A stretch of 64,000 nucleotides of DNA from Embleya scabrispora DSM 41855 (GTDB lineage Bacteria; Actinomycetota; Actinomycetes; Streptomycetales; Streptomycetaceae): the NCBI RefSeq assembly GCF_000372745.1, contig NZ_KB889640.1, positions 194-64,193 on the forward strand, read 5' to 3'. The stretch's first letter is position 1. Each line of letters begins with the position of its first letter. The notes under the pieces were generated by a model that was given only the letters and a program-made list of their open reading frames with translations, was not told the origin of the DNA and did no database searches. A program made the translations under genes and the position numbers. This document shows positions 58,766 to 64,000 of the stretch, in pieces.

Positions 58766-60013
58766 TCAGATCCGGCGCGTGCCCCATACGGCCAGCGAGG
58801 TCAGCGCGCTGAGGGCGGCGCCGAAGAGCAAAACGCCCGCGGTGGAGACGGTGTTGACCAGGATGCCGCCGAACAGCGCACCCAGTGCGATGGCCAGGTT
58901 GAACATCGAGGTGTTCAGCGCGGTGGCCGCCTCGGTGGCGTCGGGGGCGGCCTTGAGGATCCAGGTCTGGACACCCACCGGCACGCCGCCGAAGGCCAGA
59001 CCCCACAGGATCAGCAGCGCCACGCCACCGATCGCGGTGCCGCCCGCGAGCGGGAACAGGGCCAGCAGGGCGGCCAGGGCGACGCTGATCGTGATGATCG
59101 TGCCGCGTACGTTGCGGCCCGCCGCCGCACCGGCCAGGAAGTTGCCGACGATGCCGGCCAGGCCGAAGGCGAGCAGAACCGGGCCGATCAGGCCCTCGTC
59201 GATCCCGGAACGGTCCTGCAGGATCGGGCTGATGAAGGTGAATGCCGCGAAGTGGCCGCTCACCAGCAGGAATGTGGCCAGGACGCCGGCCCGGACGATC
59301 GGGTTGCGGAACTGCTCGCCCAGCGTGCGCAGTCGCACCGGCGCGGTGGCGGGCATCGGCGGCAGCAGCAGGAGCAGCGCGACCACGACCAGCAGGCCCA
59401 GGCCGCCCAGGGCCACGAACGCGATCCGCCAGTCGGTGAGTCCGCCGATGAGGGTGCCGGCCGGGACGCCCAGGACGTTGGCGGCGGTGGCCCCGCCGAA
59501 GGCGATCGCGGTGGCTCGGGGCACGTACCGTTCGGGCACCATGCGCACGGCCAGCCCGGCGGCCAGCGACCAGAATCCGCCGATGCTGATCCCGACCAGG
59601 AAACGCGAGACGATCAGGACGGCGAAGTTGGGCGCGGTCGCGGACAGGATGTTGGCGACCACCATCAGGGTGACCAGTCCCAGCAGCACGATCCGCCGAT
59701 CCAGCCGGCCGATCAGCACCGGCAGGATGGGCGCGGTGGCCGAGGCCACCAGTCCGGGGACGGTGACCATCAGGCCCGCCGTGCCCTCGGAGACGCCCAG
59801 TTCGCCGCCGACGGAGGTGAGCAGGCCGACGGGCAGTTGCTCGGCGGTCACCACGGAGAAGGTGCCGACCGCCACCGCCGCGACGGCGAGCCAGCGTTCG
59901 AGTGGCACCCGCTCCGCTTCCGAACCGGCCGGATCGCCGCCCCGGGTGCTCATCGGGTCGGCGATGGTGGACGGCGTGGGGGTGGGGACCGAGGCGGTCG
60001 CTTCGACGGGCAT
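58766..60013 (-). CDS. MFS transporter (AraJ/NepI-like)
   Basis: 415 residues with 12 predicted helices after a 35-residue Thr/Pro-rich N-terminus. FSVVTAEQLPVGLLTSVGGELGVSEGTAGLMVTVPGL is the typical first-helix pair of the DHA1 AraJ/purine efflux branch, and GRLDRRIVLLGLVTLMVVANILSATAPNFAVLIVSRFLVGISIGGFWSLA contains motif A and helix 4. It probably exports a small polar compound. ATG 60013 has CAGGAG upstream. It is divergent from a LysR regulator, the usual arrangement for a regulated exporter. Confidence 0.88.
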   Translation of the reverse strand: MPVEATASVPTPTPSTIADPMSTRGGDPAGSEAERVPLERWLAVAAVAVGTFSVVTAEQLPVGLLTSVGGELGVSEGTAGLMVTVPGLVASATAPILPVLIGRLDRRIVLLGLVTLMVVANILSATAPNFAVLIVSRFLVGISIGGFWSLAAGLAVRMVPERYVPRATAIAFGGATAANVLGVPAGTLIGGLTDWRIAFVALGGLGLLVVVALLLLLPPMPATAPVRLRTLGEQFRNPIVRAGVLATFLLVSGHFAAFTFISPILQDRSGIDEGLIGPVLLAFGLAGIVGNFLAGAAAGRNVRGTIITISVALAALLALFPLAGGTAIGGVALLILWGLAFGGVPVGVQTWILKAAPDATEAATALNTSMFNLAIALGALFGGILVNTVSTAGVLLFGAALSALTSLAVWGTRRI

Positions 60014-60238
60014 GGGAATACTCCTGACCGGGCCTGTGACGGGGGATGGTGCGAGGCTCCCAGGCTCCCGCGCCACCCACCGGCGGCGGAAACAACGATG
60101 CGCGTGGACGGCCACAACACCCACTTGTCGCACCGCGGTCGCCGCCTCACGGTGCACCGCGGCTCCGCCTCGGCCGGGCGCGGCCGGCCACCGGGCACGG
60201 GCCGCCGGCTCGGACCAGCACATTCGTATGATTACGCG

Positions 60239-61162
60239 ATGATCGATGTGGATGTGCGCCACCTGGAGTCCTTCATCGCGGTCGCCCAGGAGCTGAACAT
60301 CACCCGCGCGGCCGCCCGGGTGCACCTGACCCAGCAGGCGGTCTCCGGGCACATCCAGCAGTTGGAGCGCGCCCTGAAGGTCACCTTGTTGGTCCGCACC
60401 CACCGCGGCGTACTGCTCACCGCCGCCGGCGACGAGCTGGCAGCCGGCGGCAAGGCGGTGGTCGCGGAACTCGCCGAGCTGGTAGAGCGGGTGCAGCAGG
60501 TCGCCCGGAGGCAGACCGGCTCGCTGCGCCTGGCCTGTTGCCCCTACGCGACTTCGCTGTTCGCGGGCGAGGTCGCCGACGCGATGGAGGCGGCCGTACC
60601 GGGGCTGGCCGTGGAGTTGACGACGGTGCGCACACCGCGCGAGGAACTCGAACTCCTGGAGGCGGGATCGGCGGACGCCGCGTTCATGTGGCTGCCGGTC
60701 GGCGACACGGGCCTGCGGCACGCGGTGGTGCGCACCGACGGCCGGGCCGTCGCCGTGTCCCGCGATCACCGCCTGGCCGGACGCGACCGGGTCGAGCTCG
60801 CCGACCTGGCCGACGAACCCGTGGTCCGTCCCGACGTGTTCGCCTCCGCCGACACCGAACGTCACTGGATGGCCGACCCGCGCCCCGACGGCGCTCCCGC
60901 ACCCCGTGGCCCGGTGGTCGCCCAGATCGAGGACGCCCTGCTCACCGTCGCCCGGGGCCGTGCCGTGTGGCTGGCCCCGGAACCGCTCGGCCGCTGGGCG
61001 CCACCCGCGAACGTGCGCTGGCTCGCGGTGGCCGACGCCGAGCCCAGCGAACTGGCGCTGGTGTGGACCGAGCAGGCCCCGGAGCCACTGATCGCGCGCC
61101 TGATCGCCGAGGTCCGCGCCGTCGTCGACCGATCCGCCGAGTCCCCGCCCGCGCCCGCCTGA
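60239..61162 (+). CDS. LysR family transcriptional regulator
   Basis: 307 residues. The HTH is VDVRHLESFIAVAQELNITRAAARVHLTQQAVSGHIQQLERALKVTLLVRT, followed by the periplasmic-binding-protein-like effector domain (GSLRLACCPYATSLFAGEVADAM and later LLTVARGRAVWLAPEPLGRWA). It is divergent from the MFS transporter across 225 bp and probably activates it on binding the transported compound. ATG 60239 gives the family's usual short lead-in to the HTH. Confidence 0.9.
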   Translation: MIDVDVRHLESFIAVAQELNITRAAARVHLTQQAVSGHIQQLERALKVTLLVRTHRGVLLTAAGDELAAGGKAVVAELAELVERVQQVARRQTGSLRLACCPYATSLFAGEVADAMEAAVPGLAVELTTVRTPREELELLEAGSADAAFMWLPVGDTGLRHAVVRTDGRAVAVSRDHRLAGRDRVELADLADEPVVRPDVFASADTERHWMADPRPDGAPAPRGPVVAQIEDALLTVARGRAVWLAPEPLGRWAPPANVRWLAVADAEPSELALVWTEQAPEPLIARLIAEVRAVVDRSAESPPAPA

Positions 61163-61169
61163 GCGCCGC

Positions 61170-61799
61170 CTACCGTCCGCCTTCGCGCCCCGGACCGGAG
61201 ACCGGGCACCGGATCAGCGGCAGGTAGACGTCATCCACGATGTCCAGGATGACGGCGTCCTCGATGGGCGCCCCGAACAGCAGGAACTCGTTGCGCAGCA
61301 GGTCGGTTGCCACCGTTGCGCGGCGCGAGGTCGGCATCGTGTACTCGATCTCGCCGCGCTCGACCGCCCGTTCCAGGATGATCCGGACCGACGACGGGCC
61401 GACGGTGTGGAAGCGCTCGCGGAGCAGCCGGGCCAGTTCGGGATCGCGGCCCGTCTCGGCGAGCAGGCCGCGCAGGATGTCGCCGAGCGGACCGGCCAGC
61501 TTGGCGGAGATCCGCCGCAGCAGCGTGATCATGTCGGTGCGCAACGCCCCGGTGTCGGGCGGGTCGACGTCCGACACACCGGGCAACTTGCATGCGTCGA
61601 CGACCAGTTCGGCTCGACTGGACCAGCGGCGGTACAGGGTGGCCTTCCCGGTGCGAGCGCGGGCGGCCACCCGCTCCATGGTCAACCCCGGGTAGCCCAC
61701 CTCCACGAGTTCCGCCAGGGTCGCCGTCAGGATGGCGGACTCCAGTTCCTCGCCGCGCCGACGCGGCCCCTTGCGATGGTCGACTGCCGTGTCGACCAC
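61170..61799 (-). CDS. TetR family transcriptional regulator
   Basis: 209 residues. The HTH is AILTATLAELVEVGYPGLTMERVAARARTGKATLYRRWSSRAELVVDA, the spelling of TetR regulators with the C-terminal domain 16 type (LLRRISAKLAGPLGDILRGLLAETGRDPELARLLRERF). The start is GTG 61799. It is divergent from the P450 gene, with a clear palindrome between, so it should repress the P450-ferredoxin pair. Confidence 0.88.
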   Translation of the reverse strand: MVDTAVDHRKGPRRRGEELESAILTATLAELVEVGYPGLTMERVAARARTGKATLYRRWSSRAELVVDACKLPGVSDVDPPDTGALRTDMITLLRRISAKLAGPLGDILRGLLAETGRDPELARLLRERFHTVGPSSVRIILERAVERGEIEYTMPTSRRATVATDLLRNEFLLFGAPIEDAVILDIVDDVYLPLIRCPVSGPGREGGR

Positions 61800-61843
61800 G
61801 TTCCGACCGACGTTGGGTGACAGCGTAACTCCCTTGAGTAGTG

Positions 61844-61906
61844 GAGAGGTCGTTGCGTTCTCTGAATGGGCAGCTTAGCCTCCCAGGAGAGAACCATTCG
61901 TTCTCT
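61844..61906. promoter_or_regulatory. GAGAAC-N5-GTTCTC operator pair between TetR and P450 genes
   Basis: AGAGAAC at 61888-61894 and its exact complement GTTCTCT at 61900-61906 flank CATTC. A weaker copy (GAGAGG ... GTTCTCT) lies at 61844-61863. The strong site is about 75 bp upstream of the P450 ATG and the weak one about 45 bp upstream of the TetR start. Confidence 0.7.
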
Positions 61907-61981
61907 ACGTGACCGGCCGAGCACAAGCGAGCCCGATCACGCCAACCATGCCCAATCCGCGCCTTGGCTGCGAGGGGATCG

Positions 61982-63202
61982 ATGAACGAGACCGCTGCGA
62001 CCTTTCGGACCGGACAAACCCCAGCCTTCCCGAGCGACCGAACCTGCCCCTATCGACTCCCCGACGACTACAACAGGCTGCGCGACGAACCGAGCTCGTT
62101 GCATCGGGTGACCCTGTACGACGGCCGCCCGGCCTGGGTGGTGACCAAGCACGAGGCGGCCCGCAGGCTGCTGGCCGACCCGCGACTGTCCTCGGACCGT
62201 ACCCACGCCGACTTCCCCTCGACCTCGCCCCGCATACGGGCGCTGCGCGACCGTCACCCGGGATTCATCAGCCTGGACCCACCCGAACACGGTCCCCGAC
62301 GCCGGATGACCATCGCCGAGTTCACCGTCCGACGGATCAAGAGCATGCGTTCGGACGTCGAGCGCATCGTGCACGAGGCGATCGACGACCTGCTGGCCGC
62401 GGGCCCGCCCGCAGACCTGGTCGACCTGTTCGCGCTGCCGGTGCCCTCGATGGTCATCTGTCGACTGCTCGGCGTCCCCTACGCGGACCACGACTTCTTC
62501 CAGGACGCGAGCCGGCGACTGCTCCAGTCCACCGACGGGACCGAGGCCCGTGCCGCACGCGACCGGCTCGAACACTACCTGGACGGGCTGATCGACACGC
62601 TCCGGGCGAAACCCGCGCCGGGCCTGCTGTCCACGCTGGTCGCCGAACAGCTCGCGACCGGCGCGATCGGGCGCGAGGAACTGGTCTCGACCGCGATCCT
62701 GCTGCTCGTCGCCGGTCACGAGACCACCGCCTCGATGACCTCGTTGAGCGTGATCACCCTTCTCGAACATCCCGACCAACATGCCGCGTTGCGCGCCGAT
62801 CCCACACTCGTGCCGGGCGCTGTCGAGGAACTGCTGCGCTACCTCGCCATCGCCGACCTCGCGGGCGGCCGGTTCGCGACGGCCGACATCGAGATCGACG
62901 GGCAACTCATCCGGGCCGGCGACGGGGTGATCGTCACCAACTCCATCGCCAACCGCGACGGTTCGGTGTTCGAGGATCCGGACACCTTCGACGTGCACCG
63001 TTCGGCCCGCCATCACCTGGCCTTCGGCTACGGCGTACACCAGTGCCTCGGGCAGAATCTGGCCCGCCTGGAACTCGAGGTGATCCTCACCGCCTTGTTC
63101 GAGCGCGTTCCGACCCTGCGTCTGGCCGTCCCGGTCGAGCAACTGTCGCTGCGTCCGGGCACCACGATCCAGGGCGTCAACGAACTCCCGGTCACCTGGT
63201 GA
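61982..63202 (+). CDS. Cytochrome P450 (CYP105-like)
   Basis: 406 residues, full length. The I-helix oxygen-activation motif is AGHETT (244-249), the K-helix ExxR is Glu283-Arg286 in VEELLRYL, and the heme loop is FGYGVHQCLGQNLARLELE with Cys355 as the iron ligand. CPYRLPDDYNRLRD and FISLDPPEHGPRRRMTIAEFTVRRI are typical of actinomycete CYP105-type enzymes. It inserts oxygen into an unknown small molecule, drawing electrons from the ferredoxin encoded next. ATG 61982 has GAGGGG upstream. Probably repressed by the divergent TetR protein. Confidence 0.92.
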   Translation: MNETAATFRTGQTPAFPSDRTCPYRLPDDYNRLRDEPSSLHRVTLYDGRPAWVVTKHEAARRLLADPRLSSDRTHADFPSTSPRIRALRDRHPGFISLDPPEHGPRRRMTIAEFTVRRIKSMRSDVERIVHEAIDDLLAAGPPADLVDLFALPVPSMVICRLLGVPYADHDFFQDASRRLLQSTDGTEARAARDRLEHYLDGLIDTLRAKPAPGLLSTLVAEQLATGAIGREELVSTAILLLVAGHETTASMTSLSVITLLEHPDQHAALRADPTLVPGAVEELLRYLAIADLAGGRFATADIEIDGQLIRAGDGVIVTNSIANRDGSVFEDPDTFDVHRSARHHLAFGYGVHQCLGQNLARLELEVILTALFERVPTLRLAVPVEQLSLRPGTTIQGVNELPVTW

Positions 63203-63414
63203 GCGCCGCCAAGGCGGCCGGCCTGCGCGTCACCGCCGACCGCACCGTGTGCGTCGGCGCCGGCCTGTGCGCGCTGACCGCTCCCGAGGTCTTCGACCAG
63301 GACGACGACGGGCTGGTCACCGTCCTGGCCCCCGAGCCCGCCACCGCGCTGCACCGCGCCGCCCGTCAGGCCGGCCGGCTGTGCCCCTCCGGTGCCATCC
63401 GCACCACCGAATAG
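63199..63414 (+). CDS. 3Fe-4S ferredoxin, P450 partner
   Basis: 71 residues. The cluster ligands are Cys18 and Cys24 (VCVGAGLCALTAPEVF) and Cys62 followed by Pro (LCPSGAI), giving the C-x5-C...C-P pattern of the P450-linked 3Fe-4S ferredoxins; the fourth cysteine is absent as expected. The GTG at 63199 overlaps the P450 stop (GTGA), so the two proteins are made together. The electron source, a ferredoxin reductase, must be encoded elsewhere. Confidence 0.92.
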   Translation: MSAAKAAGLRVTADRTVCVGAGLCALTAPEVFDQDDDGLVTVLAPEPATALHRAARQAGRLCPSGAIRTTE

Positions 63415-63421
63415 CCGCCCC

Positions 63422-63451
63422 CGGGACCGGGCCGCGTGCGGCCCGGTCCCG
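63422..63451. terminator. Strong hairpin terminator after the ferredoxin gene
   Basis: CGGGACCGGGCC and its exact complement flank the six-base GCGTGC, a 12-bp perfect stem eight bases past the ferredoxin stop. Confidence 0.85.
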
Positions 63452-63462
63452 CCGATACGCGG

Positions 63463-63573
63463 CGACCCGCGCCCTGGGCGGTGATGTGCGCCTACAACGG
63501 CGTCAACGGCGTGAGCCTGTCGGAGAACACCCGGCTGCTCGCCGACGGCCCCGAAACCGATGTCGACCACCTT
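63463..63573 (+). pseudogene. Remnant of a glycoside hydrolase family 3 gene
   Basis: The frame through 63481 reads VMCAYNGVNGVSLSENTRLL followed by ADGP, which matches the conserved A-Y-N-x-V-N-G...E-N-x-x-L-L stretch of family 3 beta-glucosidases. No start codon, no catalytic Asp segment and no continuing open frame with family similarity are present, so only a short core fragment is left. Downstream sequence up to about 63640 may hold further decayed pieces in other frames. The gap from 63640 to 63821 shows nothing else. Confidence 0.55.
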
Positions 63574-63821
63574 GGGCGTGCCCGGCGGACCTCGACGGGG
63601 CCACCCTCACCCCTTCCGGCGGGACGTTCCGGCCCCGGCCCGGCCCCGGGCGGGCGGGCGGCGCCGTCACGCATGCGCGCTCCCGGGCGGACGGCACCGC
63701 GGGGCCGGCACGGGGCGCGGGAACGTGACACGCCGGTGGTGGGAGTGACACAAAGGCAGTCGATCGGATGGTGTGCCGGCGTACGCCGTTGCGGCCGAAG
63801 GCGGGCACTCGTTGATCCGTC

Positions 63822-64000
63822 ATGACCACATCCGCGTCGCTCGACGAGGCATTGGGCACACTCGCCACGGCGATCGAGGACATCCTCGACCTCCTCGCCC
63901 CCATCCGTACACCCGCGCCCGCTGCCGAACCGGCGCCCGCTCACCATCGATCCGGCCCCGACGCCCCCGAGCAGGCCGTTCCGGTGCTGCACCTGGACCC
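63822..64000 (+). CDS. Hypothetical protein (5' part only)
   Basis: Starting at ATG 63822 the visible 59 residues give a short amphipathic helix (SLDEALGTLATAIEDILDLL) followed by a Pro/Ala-rich stretch and the beginning of another segment. Third positions are strongly G/C. I do not recognise the family and the rest lies beyond the window. There is no clear ribosome-binding site, so the start is tentative. Confidence 0.4.
   Translation, partial: MTTSASLDEALGTLATAIEDILDLLAPIRTPAPAAEPAPAHHRSGPDAPEQAVPVLHLD

Noticed and set aside
58190-60238. The long plus-strand extension of the LysR frame back over the MFS gene
   Set aside because: The LysR domain begins at 60239; everything before is antisense to the transporter.
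1-64000. tRNA, rRNA, CRISPR, insertion sequences or a biosynthetic megasynthase
   Set aside because: Read through for cloverleaf-like 3' ends, regular repeats with spacers, transposase motifs and PKS/NRPS motifs; none was recognised, although short RNA genes could be missed by eye.

Overview
The window looks like a stretch of chromosome from a high-GC filamentous actinomycete, most likely Streptomycetaceae or a close relative. The evidence is the very strong G/C preference at third codon positions, frequent GTG starts, chains of ATGA or GTGA gene overlaps, a DUF397 protein, a Ser/Thr kinase fused to a PQQ-type propeller, and many TetR, XRE, MerR and IclR regulators beside oxidoreductases. No rRNA, tRNA, CRISPR array, transposase or phage structural gene was recognised. 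The species cannot be named from the sequence alone.

Left part (1-11 kb). A truncated membrane Fe-S reductase is followed by a DUF4386/TetR pair with two operator palindromes, a siderophore-interacting-type flavoreductase, and two minus-strand genes that form a lysine-catabolism pair (piperidine-6-carboxylate/aminoadipate-semialdehyde dehydrogenase and an HglS-type 2-oxoadipate dioxygenase). Next comes a quinone oxidoreductase divergent from an ArsR regulator, with four tandem 17-bp units between them. From 11 to 24 kb lies a peptide-import and imino-acid oxidation block. On the minus strand a five-gene Dpp-like ABC transporter runs into an amidohydrolase. On the plus strand an XRE-cupin regulator precedes a DapA-family lyase and a three-subunit flavoprotein/ferredoxin dehydrogenase resembling D-hydroxyproline dehydrogenase. 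The small ferredoxin-like subunit carries an unusual tail of eight 12-residue repeats.

Middle part (24-34.7 kb). This holds a lytic-transglycosylase lipoprotein, an old-yellow-enzyme homologue with altered active-site residues, an aminotransferase gene broken into two fragments pointing in opposite directions, an MmyB-type regulator, a compact P450-like protein without an evident ExxR motif, a group II decarboxylase homologue whose PLP lysine is arginine, an orphan histidine kinase, and a kinase-propeller fusion.

Aromatic degradation cluster (34.9-49.7 kb). Two convergent operons together encode a full dioxygenase pathway. The plus operon gives a KstD-like flavin dehydrogenase, ferredoxin reductase, 2-hydroxypentadienoate hydratase, acylating acetaldehyde dehydrogenase and 4-hydroxy-2-oxovalerate aldolase. 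The minus operon gives a ring-cleavage-product hydrolase, extradiol dioxygenase, Rieske oxygenase alpha and beta subunits, Rieske ferredoxin and a dihydrodiol dehydrogenase. They meet at two long hairpins. An MFS transporter and TetR and IclR regulators flank them. At the beta/ferredoxin junction a 17-bp tandem duplication has produced a six-codon mini-ORF that preserves stop/start overlap on both sides.

Right part (50-64 kb). This includes an endolysin-like cell-wall hydrolase, an aldo/keto reductase behind a MerR-type operator, a D-aminoacylase-type amidohydrolase, a second orphan histidine kinase, a CmcI-like methyltransferase, a MerR regulator divergent from a BtrH-like protein, an NTF2-like protein behind a GTRCTCGG repeat array, an MFS/LysR pair, and a TetR-controlled P450 with its own 3Fe-4S ferredoxin. 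The window ends with a glycosidase remnant and the 5' end of an unrecognised gene. Short direct-repeat arrays just upstream of, or inside, gene starts recur through the window.
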